A DNA stretch of 64,000 nt from Halomonas heilongjiangensis (GCF_002879645.1 NZ_PNRE01000103.1:1-64000), one strand, 5' to 3'; numbered from the stretch's first letter, positions 41,189 through 50,300 are shown. The notes: generated by a model from the sequence alone, not told the origin. A program made the numbers and translations.

Positions 41189-42088
41189 ATGGATAAATCG
41201 CAATTCAGCTTTCTCGATGGTGTCATCATCGACTCAAGGACCATTCGCCTTATCGGGGTGGAGGATGCTCGGGCGGAGAGTGAGATCCCACATGGCCTGA
41301 TCATGACACGCCGCGATGACCAATGGCTTGCGGTCGGAATCGGAGAACGACTGGTTTCGTGCACCACGACACCCGTGCCGGACTACGCGTTCATAGCGAT
41401 TGCCGAGTCCGGTCGAGAAGTGGACATCGGCAACAATACTCTTCGACAGGAAATCGTGGCGCTGGGTGAACACTCCCCTACTTCGAACGGCCCTTTGACA
41501 GCAGTGCGGTCTTTTGCGGATGGACAGGTGTTTTGCGTCGGTACTGCTCGCCAGGTTTACCGCAAGACGGGCAGCTCGAGCTGGGTAAGATTAGACCAGA
41601 CCTGTAAGCCGAATGATCCAGAAGCACGCAGCACAACGGCTTTTCTTGCCGTCGATGGATTCTCTGCAGAAGAAGTTTATGCAGTCGGATGGGATGGGGA
41701 GATATGGAGGTTTGATGGATCTATTTGGCATCAGATCGACTCACCAACCAACGTAGCATTGCATGGGGTACATTGTGCATCAAATGGTATGGTCTATATC
41801 TGCGGTAAGTGCGGCACCCTTCTCAAGGGGCGGGGATCTACCTGGGATGTCTTGGAGCAGTCAGATACGGAGGAAGACTTAAGAAGTATCCGTATGTTTG
41901 ATGGTATTCTCTACGTTTGCAGTACGAATCTTGTCTATCGATGGTATGATGAAAAATTGGAGGTGGCCAAGATGGCTTCGCCGGTTTCTTCGGCAGGTCG
42001 GCTGACCGCCTCCGGCCAGCGGATGCTTTCAGTTGGACTCAAGGATGTTGCGATCTTCGATGGCCAGGATTGGCATCAAATCATTTGA
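41189..42088 (+). CDS. Probable immunity protein, WD/propeller-like repeats
   Basis: The 299-residue cytoplasmic protein starts directly after the toxin stop. It holds repeats of the type AVGWDGEIWRFDGSIWHQI, VYICGKCGTLLKGRGSTWDVL and LYVCSTNLVYRWYD, each a four-strand beta-propeller blade of the YCF48/WD style. It lacks signal peptide and helices. Base use is AT-richer than core genes, like the toxin domain. Proteins of this fold beside DUF4150 toxins are predicted immunity factors; toxin binding has not been shown. Confidence 0.65.
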   Translation: MDKSQFSFLDGVIIDSRTIRLIGVEDARAESEIPHGLIMTRRDDQWLAVGIGERLVSCTTTPVPDYAFIAIAESGREVDIGNNTLRQEIVALGEHSPTSNGPLTAVRSFADGQVFCVGTARQVYRKTGSSSWVRLDQTCKPNDPEARSTTAFLAVDGFSAEEVYAVGWDGEIWRFDGSIWHQIDSPTNVALHGVHCASNGMVYICGKCGTLLKGRGSTWDVLEQSDTEEDLRSIRMFDGILYVCSTNLVYRWYDEKLEVAKMASPVSSAGRLTASGQRMLSVGLKDVAIFDGQDWHQII

Positions 42089-42132
42089 AGAGGATTGGAG
42101 TTGTCTGGTTGGTGAAGAGGGCTAGGAGTCGA

Positions 42133-42357
42133 ATGCTTATGGCGGTGAACTTTTTCAAGCATTCCCGGGGTGAGGCGACTGCCGGCTATTGGGCTCGCCT
42201 GATCCATATTGTGCTGCTAGAGAAGGCCTTCGCCATGCGTTACGTCCCGCCTACGGCGTTTTTGTTTGCCAACCTTTCCTGTGCCGCACTGGATGAAATG
42301 ACAGGGGAGTATCATCTTGTGCAATCCGAGGAAAGTTTGATGTGGTCACTGGAATGA
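42133..42357 (+). CDS. Small ORF of unknown function
   Basis: A 74-codon frame starts at ATG 42133, six bases after TAGGAG, and ends at 42357, overlapping the next gene. The product (MLMAVNFFKHSRGEA, later LLEKAFAMRYVPPTAFLF) has a hydrophobic middle but no recognised domain. Base use is AT-rich as in the toxin/immunity cassette. It could be a real second immunity or adaptor gene or a decayed fragment; I cannot decide. Confidence 0.35.
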   Translation: MLMAVNFFKHSRGEATAGYWARLIHIVLLEKAFAMRYVPPTAFLFANLSCAALDEMTGEYHLVQSEESLMWSLE

Positions 42358-43622
42358 ACTTGCACGTCATTGAGGGGGTGGTCGACCAACACGCAGAAGA
42401 AGCGGCGTTCCTGTGGCTGCTGCGTGATGAGGCTGTTGTTGCACCTCATTACTCCTTGCTCGACCTGACCAGGTTGGACAATCGGGTCGAGGCGCACCTC
42501 GACGGCCTGCGCATCGCCGGTGATGCCGGCTGGGCGGCGTGCGATGAGCAACTGCAATATCAGGAGCCGGGCGAGGTCTTTGGCGCTGCGGTGCTGGCCC
42601 TGGAAAGCGGCGAAGCAGCGCGAATCCGCAGCGTCTACGAGGTGGTCGGCTCGGCCCCCGAGTCGCAGCGCGGGCTGGTGTCGGCGTTCGGCTGGGTCGA
42701 TCGCGCCTGGTGGCGCGGCGAGGTCAGGGATCTGCTGGTGGCGGAAGCGCCGTTCTGGCGTCGGCTGGGGCTGGCGGCGGCGGCCACCCAGCGGGTGGAT
42801 CCAGGGCGCCCCCTCCTGGACGCCCTGGAGGCCAGTGATCCGTCCCTGCGTGAGACGGCGCTGCGGGTAGCCGCGCGCCTGGGGCGAACGGACCTGTTGC
42901 CGGCGGTGCAGGCGCAGTTGAACAGCGACGACGAGGCGGTGCGTTTCTCCGCGGCCTGGGCGGCGACCCTGCTCGGGGACCGAGCTACGGCGCCCCGAGC
43001 GGCCCTGGCATTCGTCGACGCGGATCACCCCCGGTTCGCGGCATCCGCCCTCAGGGCGGCCCTGCGGGCGCTACCGCCCAACGAGGGGCAATCGTGGCTG
43101 GGGCACTTCGCCGGGCGACCGCAGACGCTGCGCCATGCGGTGGTGGCCGGCGGCATCCTCGGCGATCCGGTCCATATCCCCTGGCTGCTGGAGCAAATGG
43201 GGATAGCGGAGCTCGCCCGCGTGGCCGGCGAAGCCTTCACGATGATCACGGGTGTCGACCTGGCCTATGAGGACCTCGAGGGGGAGTGGCCCGAGGGTTT
43301 CGAGGCCGGCCCCACGGAGCATCCCGAAGACGACACCGTGGCGTTGGATGCCGACGAGGAGCTGCCCTGGCCGGAGGCGGCGCTCGTTGTCGACTGGTGG
43401 GGCCATCACCAGGCGGCGTTTCAGCCGGGACAGCGTTATCTGCTCGGCCATCCCATGACGCCGGAGCATCTGCGGTGGGTGCTGTGCCAGGGGATGCAGC
43501 GTCAGCGCGAGGCGGCGGCGCTGGAGCGGAAGCTGCTGAGCCCCGGCGAGCCGCTGTTCGAGACGCGGGCGCGGGGAAACATGCAGCAGCAGTGGCTCGG
43601 ACTGCATACCAAGAATGTCTGA
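42342..43622 (+). CDS. TIGR02270 family T6SS-associated HEAT-repeat-like protein
   Basis: A 426-residue protein of the family often found in T6SS clusters beside DUF2169/DUF4150 modules. It has helical repeats of HEAT type (LLDALEASDPSLRETALRVAA, then EAVRFSAAWAATLLGD, HPRFAASALRAALR), a middle LAYEDLEGEWPEG and a C-terminal QQQWLGLHTK. Function is unknown; a scaffold for effector or sheath components is a guess. The start could be GTG 42342, preceded by GAGGAAAG, or ATG 42354; I use the former. Confidence 0.78.
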   Translation: MVTGMNLHVIEGVVDQHAEEAAFLWLLRDEAVVAPHYSLLDLTRLDNRVEAHLDGLRIAGDAGWAACDEQLQYQEPGEVFGAAVLALESGEAARIRSVYEVVGSAPESQRGLVSAFGWVDRAWWRGEVRDLLVAEAPFWRRLGLAAAATQRVDPGRPLLDALEASDPSLRETALRVAARLGRTDLLPAVQAQLNSDDEAVRFSAAWAATLLGDRATAPRAALAFVDADHPRFAASALRAALRALPPNEGQSWLGHFAGRPQTLRHAVVAGGILGDPVHIPWLLEQMGIAELARVAGEAFTMITGVDLAYEDLEGEWPEGFEAGPTEHPEDDTVALDADEELPWPEAALVVDWWGHHQAAFQPGQRYLLGHPMTPEHLRWVLCQGMQRQREAAALERKLLSPGEPLFETRARGNMQQQWLGLHTKNV

Positions 43623-43855
43623 GGCGTCCCTTTGGCACATTGTTGAAATAACCCCGATTTTTCAGTCGATTGGTTGTATCTCCGCTGTGAAGTTTTTTTT
43701 CGTCATGGTTTCGCGCAGTGACGGCACTGATGCTATACCTCATTAAGCAGGATGAGGCATCTAGCACCCTCGAGGTGTCGTTTCGGTGCCTTTTCGCAGC
43801 GGGGAAGGTGGTAGCCCCAGAGATGTATCAGGCATATCAAGACGGGGATCCTTTC
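43623..43855. promoter_or_regulatory. AT-rich leader before tssA, likely promoter region
   Basis: The 233 bases between the TIGR02270 gene and tssA are clearly lower in GC than either gene and contain TTGAAA near 43643 in a stretch with poly-T tracts. They probably hold the promoter for the core T6SS operon, but I cannot fix a -10 box. The frame of tssA is open to 43718, so part may be coding if an early start is used. Confidence 0.35.
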
Positions 43856-44899
43856 ATGGATCTGCAAGGGTTGCTCGAACCGCATCACGAGGCGCCGCCC
43901 ACGGGAGCGGACCTGGATGCGGCGGGCGAGATACTCACTCTGGACATGCTGGCCAAGTGGGGGGCTCCCGACGAAGAGCCGGAGTGGGAGGAATTGCGGT
44001 CAGCCTGTCTCGCGGCGCTGGACAAGAGCCGCGACCTTCGCCCGGCCGTCTATCTGACGGCCGCACTGCTCCACACCCATGGGATACCGGGGTTTGCCGA
44101 TGGGCTCCGACTGCTCCGCGGCCTGCTGGAGCAGTACTGGGAGCCGCTGTTTCCGCCATTGGACGAAGACGGCGATGCCATGGAGCGTTCCAGCGCGCTG
44201 TTCAATCTCACCAACTTCCACAAGGTCCTGAAACCGCTGCGCAATACTCCCCTGGTGGAGGATCGCGCAGTGGGCCGATTCAGCCTGCAGGATATCGAGG
44301 TCGCCGAGGGCAAGGCCGAGGCGCGCGAGGGACAGGGGGGCGAGTTGCCCCAGGTGGGGGTGATCCAGGCCGTATTCCAGGCCGTTGGCCAGGAGACGTC
44401 ACGGGAGTTGGCGGCGACGATCGCCAGGGCCGTGGATGATCTGGTCGCCATCGAGAGCCAGTTTCGAGAGCACTGCGGGCCCGACCAGGCGCCGGATCTG
44501 TCCCGCTTGAAGGAACAGCTGCAGCGGGTCGGCGTGGCGCTGCGAACCTATTCGCTCGAGGGCGCCGGACCGGCGGCCGCTGCTATCGAGGCCGGCGAGG
44601 ACAGCGAGACACCAGCCAGCCGGGTGTCTGGCAGTGAGCCGTCAGCCAGCCAGGCGATCGGCGCCGCCCCGCAGCCGCCGGCCATGGCGGGCGAGATTCG
44701 CAGTCGGCAGGATGCCGTGGCCGCCATGGAGGGTATTGCCCGTTACTTCCGTCGCCATGAGCCATCGAGTCCGATTCCCTTGCTGATGGAGCGGGCGAAA
44801 CGGCTGGTGGACATGGACTTTCTGTCTATCCTTCGGGATGTGGCGCCCGATGCCGTACCCCAGGGGGAGAAGCTGCGGGGCGACGACAAGCCAGAGTGA
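43856..44899 (+). CDS. tssA: T6SS protein TssA
   Basis: TssA is the cap/priming protein of sheath assembly. I choose ATG 43856, giving 347 residues and the typical beginning MDLQGLLEPHHEAPPTGADL; the same frame is open back to 43718 but the extra 46 residues do not resemble the family. The ImpA N-terminal domain (RDLRPAVYLTAALLHTHGIPGFADGL) is followed by a proline/serine linker and a short C-terminal helical end (MERAKRLVDMDFLSILRDVAP). Lengths suggest the short TssA class without a VasJ tail. Confidence 0.85.
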   Translation: MDLQGLLEPHHEAPPTGADLDAAGEILTLDMLAKWGAPDEEPEWEELRSACLAALDKSRDLRPAVYLTAALLHTHGIPGFADGLRLLRGLLEQYWEPLFPPLDEDGDAMERSSALFNLTNFHKVLKPLRNTPLVEDRAVGRFSLQDIEVAEGKAEAREGQGGELPQVGVIQAVFQAVGQETSRELAATIARAVDDLVAIESQFREHCGPDQAPDLSRLKEQLQRVGVALRTYSLEGAGPAAAAIEAGEDSETPASRVSGSEPSASQAIGAAPQPPAMAGEIRSRQDAVAAMEGIARYFRRHEPSSPIPLLMERAKRLVDMDFLSILRDVAPDAVPQGEKLRGDDKPE

Positions 44900-44970
44900 C
44901 GATGTCTCCCGGGCAGTGCGCAGATACCTGAGACGTCGCCCGAACCTCATGACTGAAGGGAGTACGCAAT

Positions 44971-45489
44971 ATGGCCAAGCCCAGTTCCCAGAAATTCATC
45001 GCCCGGAACCGGGCTCCGCGGGTGCAGATCGAGTACGACACGGAGTTGTACGGGGCCGAGAAGACGGTGCAGCTGCCGTTCGTGATGGCGGTATTGGCCG
45101 ATCTGGTCGGGGACAGCCAGGAGCAACTGCCGCCGGTGGATGGTCGCAAGCTGCTGGAGATCGACGTCGACAACTTCGACCAGCGCATGAAGGCGCTTCG
45201 CCCCAGCCTCCAGTTTGCGGCGCCGAACCGTCTCACCGGTGAAGGCAACCTCGCGATCGAACTGGAACTCGAGAGCATGGACGACTTCTCGCCGGCGGCG
45301 GTGGCACGCAAGATCGAGCCGCTGCGGCAACTGCTGGAAGCCCGGCAGCAACTGGCGAACCTGGTGACCTACATGGATGGAAAGTCCGGTGCCGAGGAGC
45401 TGATCGCCAAGGTCCTGAACGATCAGGGATTGCTCGAGACCCTGGGCGCGATGCCGAAGGGCGACGAAGAAACGCAGAGCGAGGGCTAA
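44971..45489 (+). CDS. tssB: T6SS contractile sheath small subunit TssB
   Basis: A 172-residue VipA/TssB protein forming the contractile sheath with TssC. It begins MAKPSSQKFIARNRAPRVQI and has the signature VTYMDGKSGAEELIAKVLND near the C-terminus, normal length. A GAAGGGAG site lies before the ATG. The tssC start is three bases after the stop, indicating joint translation in equal amounts. Confidence 0.95.
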   Translation: MAKPSSQKFIARNRAPRVQIEYDTELYGAEKTVQLPFVMAVLADLVGDSQEQLPPVDGRKLLEIDVDNFDQRMKALRPSLQFAAPNRLTGEGNLAIELELESMDDFSPAAVARKIEPLRQLLEARQQLANLVTYMDGKSGAEELIAKVLNDQGLLETLGAMPKGDEETQSEG

Positions 45490-45492
45490 GTC

Positions 45493-46992
45493 ATGGCCGA
45501 GACAGACACCGACAAGGCGCCGCAGAGCCAACCCGAGGCGGAAGCGCTCACCGCCGACGACTTCAGCCAGTTGCTGCAGAAGGAGTTCCGACCCAAGTCC
45601 GACCGTGCGCGTGAAGAGGTGGAGACGGCGGTCAAGACCCTGGCGGCCCAGGCGCTGCGGGAAACCACGGTGATCTCCGACGATGCCATCAGCACCATCA
45701 ATGCCATCATCGCGGAGATCGACGAGAAACTCACCGACCAGGTCAACGAGGTACTCCACCACGGGAAGTTCCAGGCGCTGGAGGGCGCGTGGCGGGGCTT
45801 GCACCATCTCGTCAACAACACCGAAACCGACGAGATGCTGAAGATCCGCTTCATGCCGATCAGCAAGAAGGAGTTGCACAAGACGCTGCGCAAGTACAAG
45901 GGCACCGCCTGGGACCAGAGCCCGATCTTCAAACGGGTCTACGAGGAGGAGTACGGCCAGTTGGGTGGCGAGCCGGTGGGCTGCATCATCGGCGATTACC
46001 ACTTCGACCACGGGCCCCAGGACGTGGAGCTGCTGTCCGGCATGGCACAGATCGCCGCGGCCGCCCATGCGCCCTTCATCGCGGGCGCCGACCCAGGGTT
46101 GCTGCAGATGGACTCCTGGCAGGAGCTGACCAATCCGCGCGACCTGACGAAGATTTTCTCCACGCCCGAATACGCCGGCTGGCGATCGCTCAGGGAGTCG
46201 GAGGACTCCAAGTACCTGGCACTGGCGATGCCGCGCTTCCTGTCCCGGCTGCCCTACGGTGCCGCCACCGAACCGGTGGAGGAGTTCGACTTCGAGGAGG
46301 ATACCGTCGGTCCCAATGCGAGCAAGTACACCTGGGCAAACTCCGCCTATGCCATGGGGGTGAACATCAACCGCTCGTTCAAGCTGTACGGGTGGTGCAC
46401 GCGTATTCGCGGCGTCGAGTCCGGCGGTTCCGTGGAAGGGTTACCGGTGCATACCTTCCCCAGTGACGACGGCGGCGTCGACATGAAATGCCCCTCCGAG
46501 ATCGCCATCAGCGATCGCCGTGAGGCCGAGCTGGCCAAGAGTGGGCTGATGCCGCTGATCCATCGCAAGAATACCGATGTGGCGGCCTTCATCGGTGCCC
46601 AGAGCCTGCACAAGCCGGCGGAATATGACGACCCGGACGCCACGGCCAACGCCCAGTTGGGCGCCAGGCTGCCGTACCTGTTTGCCACGACACGTTTCGC
46701 GCACTATCTCAAGTGCATCGTTCGCGACAAGGTGGGCTCCTTCAAGGAGCGCGAGGACATGCAGAAATTCCTGCAGGGCTGGATCATGAAATACGTCACC
46801 GGCGATCCGGCCAACGCCACCGAAGAGACGAAGGCACGCAAGCCCTTGGCGGCGGCCGAGGTGCGGGTCATGGAGGACGAGGCCAATCCCGGCTATTACA
46901 CCTCGACCTTTCATCTTCGGCCGCACTATCAGCTGGAAGGACTGAGTGTCTCGCTGCGGCTGGTCTCGAAGTTGCCATCCGCCAAGGGGTAA
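45493..46992 (+). CDS. tssC: T6SS contractile sheath large subunit TssC
   Basis: The 499-residue VipB/TssC protein is the main sheath subunit. Family motifs include EGAWRGLHHLVNNTETDEMLKIRFM (in parts), PFIAGADPGLLQMDSW, PRFLSRLPYGA and the C-terminal ADVRVMEDEANPGYY-like AEVRVMEDEANPGYY plus HLRPHYQLEGL. Length is standard. It follows tssB immediately and precedes a hairpin and hcp. Confidence 0.96.
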   Translation: MAETDTDKAPQSQPEAEALTADDFSQLLQKEFRPKSDRAREEVETAVKTLAAQALRETTVISDDAISTINAIIAEIDEKLTDQVNEVLHHGKFQALEGAWRGLHHLVNNTETDEMLKIRFMPISKKELHKTLRKYKGTAWDQSPIFKRVYEEEYGQLGGEPVGCIIGDYHFDHGPQDVELLSGMAQIAAAAHAPFIAGADPGLLQMDSWQELTNPRDLTKIFSTPEYAGWRSLRESEDSKYLALAMPRFLSRLPYGAATEPVEEFDFEEDTVGPNASKYTWANSAYAMGVNINRSFKLYGWCTRIRGVESGGSVEGLPVHTFPSDDGGVDMKCPSEIAISDRREAELAKSGLMPLIHRKNTDVAAFIGAQSLHKPAEYDDPDATANAQLGARLPYLFATTRFAHYLKCIVRDKVGSFKEREDMQKFLQGWIMKYVTGDPANATEETKARKPLAAAEVRVMEDEANPGYYTSTFHLRPHYQLEGLSVSLRLVSKLPSAKG

Positions 46993-47023
46993 AAGGGGTA
47001 GCGGAAGAGGCAGGGGATCTGGG

Positions 47024-47053
47024 GCCGGCAGGCTGGATGCGTCCAGGGCCGGC
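47024..47053 (+). other. Hairpin between tssC and hcp
   Basis: GCCGGC (47024-47029), CTGGA (47033-47037), a TGCG loop, TCCAG (47042-47046) and GCCGGC (47048-47053) form a nested stem with small bulges. No T tract follows, so it is more likely an RNA processing or stabilising element giving hcp its high, separate expression level than a terminator. Confidence 0.5.
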
Positions 47054-47102
47054 GATCGGGAAGGGCGGCCAGGGCGCCGTCCCAGACAAGGGGTAAGACG
47101 TC

Positions 47103-47588
47103 ATGGCTGTAGACATGTTTCTGAAGCTGGAGGGAATCGATGGCGAGTCCACCGATCATGCCCATGAAGACGAGATCGATGTGCTGTCCTGGAGTTGGGG
47201 AGTGAGCAACTCTGGCACCATGCATATCGCGCGTGGCGGCGGCGCCGGCAAGGCAAGTTTTCAGGACGTCCAGGTGGTCAAATACGTGGACAAGGCCACG
47301 GCAGGGCTTCTACAGGCGGTGGCCACCGGCAAGCATGTCCCGTCCGGCACCCTGACCATACGCAAGGCGGGAGGGGATGAACCGGTCGAATACCTGGTGA
47401 TCGAGCTGAAGAGCGTCCTCATCAGCTCCTATCAGACCGGCGGCTCCCAGGGCGAGGAGCGGTTGACGGAGTCCGTCACCCTCAACTTCGAGGAGTTCAA
47501 GGTCAACTATACCCCCCAGGACAACGATGGCAGTGCGCTGGCCGCGGTGGATTTCGGGTACAACATTGCCAAGAGCGAGGCGGCTTGA
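47103..47588 (+). CDS. hcp: T6SS inner tube protein Hcp
   Basis: A 161-residue Hcp (TssD) forming the hexameric tube. It begins MAVDMFLKLEGIDGES with DEIDVLSWSWGVSNSGT and has the closing sheet VTLNFEEFKVNYTPQ. Length is typical. Spacing of 110 bases from tssC, with a hairpin between, suggests separate regulation. The gene for tssE follows at 47658. Confidence 0.95.
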   Translation: MAVDMFLKLEGIDGESTDHAHEDEIDVLSWSWGVSNSGTMHIARGGGAGKASFQDVQVVKYVDKATAGLLQAVATGKHVPSGTLTIRKAGGDEPVEYLVIELKSVLISSYQTGGSQGEERLTESVTLNFEEFKVNYTPQDNDGSALAAVDFGYNIAKSEAA

Positions 47589-47657
47589 CGGCCGGGGCGC
47601 TCGCCGCATTCGCCGACGGCTCGGCCGATGCCGGGCGGGGGTCGGCCAGGGAGGGAC

Positions 47658-48407
47658 ATGCCGGAACTGGTGAACAAGGAGGCCTTGCAGCCGTCCCTGC
47701 TGGATCGGCTGACGGATCGGGCCCGCTTCGTCGAGCGGCTCGGCCTGGCCTACCGGGACGAGGCGCTCGACGAAGCGGGCCTGACCCGCGACATGCTCCG
47801 GGACATGCTCGCCACGCTCGGCATCGAGCGCGTGATGGATGAGGACCAGGACGGTATCGAGTGCTGGGAGAATCATCCGGAAAAGCGCCCCTTCCGTCAG
47901 GTGCTGGAACTCAGGCCGCGCCCCCAGGCGCCGCCGCTGGCGGCGCTGGTGGACGTCCGGCGTCGTCGCCTGGTGGCCAACCGGGACGAGTCCCGCGATG
48001 ACCGGGTGATTTCTTCCCGGCGGCTGCGGCAACTGGTGCTGCGAGACCTCGGCTGGCTGTTGAACACCGGCTGCATGACGGACGTGGTGGGGCTCGAGGA
48101 TTACCCGCACATCGCACGCTCGGTGCTCAACTACGGCGTGCCGGAAACGGCGGGCATGCACCTGTCGGGGGCCGACTCGCCACTGCTGGCAGAGCGGCTG
48201 CGTGCCGCCATCGAGCGATTCGAACCGCGGCTTCGGCATGTGCTGGTGACGCCCGTCGAGCAGGACGCCGATGGCCCGCGCAATACCCTGGCCTTCGTGA
48301 TCGAGGGCGAACTCTGGGGGCAGCCGCTGCCGGAGCAACTGTATCTGCACACCGAGCTCGATCTCCATGATGCCTCGGTCACCGTGCGAGAGGTGGCCGA
48401 GCGTTGA
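47658..48407 (+). CDS. tssE: T6SS baseplate protein TssE, long form
   Basis: TssE is a gp25-like baseplate subunit. The 249-residue protein opens with LQPSLLDRLTDRARF; the gp25 core is C-terminal with YPHIARSVLNYGVP and later IEGELWGQPLPEQLYLHTELD. The usual TssE is roughly 140-180 residues; here an added segment (about residues 40-110) lies between the leader and the core. The ATG 47658 has a strong AGGGAGGG site; an upstream in-frame ATG at 47628 has none. Confidence 0.85.
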   Translation: MPELVNKEALQPSLLDRLTDRARFVERLGLAYRDEALDEAGLTRDMLRDMLATLGIERVMDEDQDGIECWENHPEKRPFRQVLELRPRPQAPPLAALVDVRRRRLVANRDESRDDRVISSRRLRQLVLRDLGWLLNTGCMTDVVGLEDYPHIARSVLNYGVPETAGMHLSGADSPLLAERLRAAIERFEPRLRHVLVTPVEQDADGPRNTLAFVIEGELWGQPLPEQLYLHTELDLHDASVTVREVAER

Positions 48408-48434
48408 TCGCTTCCCCGACCCCAGGCGTAGGCT

Positions 48435-50300
48435 ATGGATCCCAGGCTGCTCAGACTCTATGAACAGGAATTGCGCTATATCCGGGAGATGGGGGGTGAG
48501 TTCGCCCGGGACTATCCGAAGATCGCCGGGCGCCTGGGCATGGAGGGCCTCGACTGTGCCGACCCCTATGTCGAGCGGCTGCTGGAGGGATTCGCCTTCC
48601 TGACGGCGCGGATCCAGCACAAGATCGAGGCGCGCTTTCCGGAGTTCACCCACCAGCTGCTCGAGCTGGTCTACCCGCATCTCACCGCCCCGGTGCCGTC
48701 CATGGCCATGGTGGTTCTGCAGCCGGATCTGGCGGCCGGCAGCCTGGATGCCGGGTACCGCATTCCGGCCGGTACGGCCCTGCGCAGCCAACTGGGCAAG
48801 GGCGAAAAGACCGCGTGCGAATATCGCACGGCCCACGACGTACGCTTGTGGCCACTACGGCTGACCACGGCCCGCTACCTGGTCAATCCGGGGATGATGG
48901 CGGCCCGTGGGTTGCCGACGCCCGCGGGCGTCCGTTCGGCCATTCAGCTCGAGCTCGAGCTCACCAACGGCGGCAGCCTCGCCGACCTGCCCATCGAACG
49001 CCTCTCCTTCTATCTCCATGGCAGCGACGAGCTGCCCATGTGGCTCTACGAGATACTGCATGGGGCCTTTGTCGGCGCCTGCCTGCGCGATCATCCCGAC
49101 CGGGCGGCCAGGGTCGATCCCGCCATCGGCATGCGCCAGCCCGGGTTCGACCGCCGGGAGGCGTTGCTGCCCTCGGTCAGACGCTCCTTCGATGGCTATC
49201 GGCTGCTACAGGAGTACTTCGCGTTTCCTCAGCGCTTCCTGTTCGCCGAGCTCACCGGCCTGCAGCCCGGGCTGCGTCAGCTGGAAGGGGGGCGGCTCGA
49301 GATCACGCTGCTGCTGCGGCGCAGTGACCCACGGCTCGAGCACGCCCTGACTGCGGAGGCCTTTCGGCTGAACGTGACGCCGGCGATCAATCTGTTCCCC
49401 TTCACCGCCGATCGCATCACCGTGACGCCGGAGAAGACCGAGTTCCATGTGGTGCCGGACCGCAACCGCCCCATGGACCTGGAGGTGTTTCGGGTCGAGA
49501 AGGTCACCGGCTATACCCACAGCCGAGAGGGCGGCTACCCGTTCCACCTGTTCTATCGCGTCGGGCGTGATGTGGACGCTGCCGAGTCTGGCGCCTACTT
49601 CCTCGTCTCGCGCCGGCCGCGGCTGAGCTCCTCCCGCCAGCGTCGGCGCGGGAGTCGCACCAGCTACCTCGGCAGCGAGGTCTTCGTCGCGCTGGTGGAC
49701 GAGCACCACGCGCCCTATCCGGCCGCCCTGCGCCAGCTCGATGTGAAGCTGTTGTGCACCAACCGTGACCTGCCGATTCAGATGGCGGTGGGCAAGGGCG
49801 CGACGGATTTTACCCTGGAGACGGCGGCGCCGGTGCAGTCGGTGCGTATTCTGGCGGGCCCGACGCGGCCCAGGGCGGCCTTCCCGTCCGGGGAAACGGC
49901 CTGGCGGCTGGTCAGCCAGCTATCCCTGAACTACCTGTCGCTGCTCGACGAGGAGGGCGAGGGGGCCCGGGCGTTGCGCCAGCTGCTCGACCTGTACGTC
50001 GACCCCAGGGATTCCCTGGCGCGCCATGTAGAAGGGGTGGTGTCCATCGAGTCGCAGGCCGTCGTCCGTCGCATGCCGGTCAACGGCCCCATCTGCTTCG
50101 GCAATGGGCTGGCCTTGAGGCTGCGTCTCGACGAGGATGCCTTCACCGGCGTCGGTGCCTTCCTGCTCGGCGCCGTCCTGGAACGCTTCTTCGCCAAGTA
50201 TGTGTCCGTCAACAGCTTCACCGAGACCGTCGTCGAGTCGCTGCAGCGCGGCGAGATCATGCGCTGGCCGGTGCGGGCAGGCATGAGGGAGGCGCTATGA
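48435..50300 (+). CDS. tssF: T6SS baseplate protein TssF
   Basis: The 621-residue TssF forms the wedge of the baseplate with TssG and TssE. The start MDPRLLRLYEQELRYIREMG and EFARDYPKIAGRLGM are diagnostic, as are FAFLTARIQHKIEARFPEF (in part) and PNPGF-like turns. The end FTETVVESLQRGEIMRWP leads to a stop that overlaps the tssG ATG (ATGA), coupling both. Confidence 0.95.
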   Translation: MDPRLLRLYEQELRYIREMGGEFARDYPKIAGRLGMEGLDCADPYVERLLEGFAFLTARIQHKIEARFPEFTHQLLELVYPHLTAPVPSMAMVVLQPDLAAGSLDAGYRIPAGTALRSQLGKGEKTACEYRTAHDVRLWPLRLTTARYLVNPGMMAARGLPTPAGVRSAIQLELELTNGGSLADLPIERLSFYLHGSDELPMWLYEILHGAFVGACLRDHPDRAARVDPAIGMRQPGFDRREALLPSVRRSFDGYRLLQEYFAFPQRFLFAELTGLQPGLRQLEGGRLEITLLLRRSDPRLEHALTAEAFRLNVTPAINLFPFTADRITVTPEKTEFHVVPDRNRPMDLEVFRVEKVTGYTHSREGGYPFHLFYRVGRDVDAAESGAYFLVSRRPRLSSSRQRRRGSRTSYLGSEVFVALVDEHHAPYPAALRQLDVKLLCTNRDLPIQMAVGKGATDFTLETAAPVQSVRILAGPTRPRAAFPSGETAWRLVSQLSLNYLSLLDEEGEGARALRQLLDLYVDPRDSLARHVEGVVSIESQAVVRRMPVNGPICFGNGLALRLRLDEDAFTGVGAFLLGAVLERFFAKYVSVNSFTETVVESLQRGEIMRWPVRAGMREAL

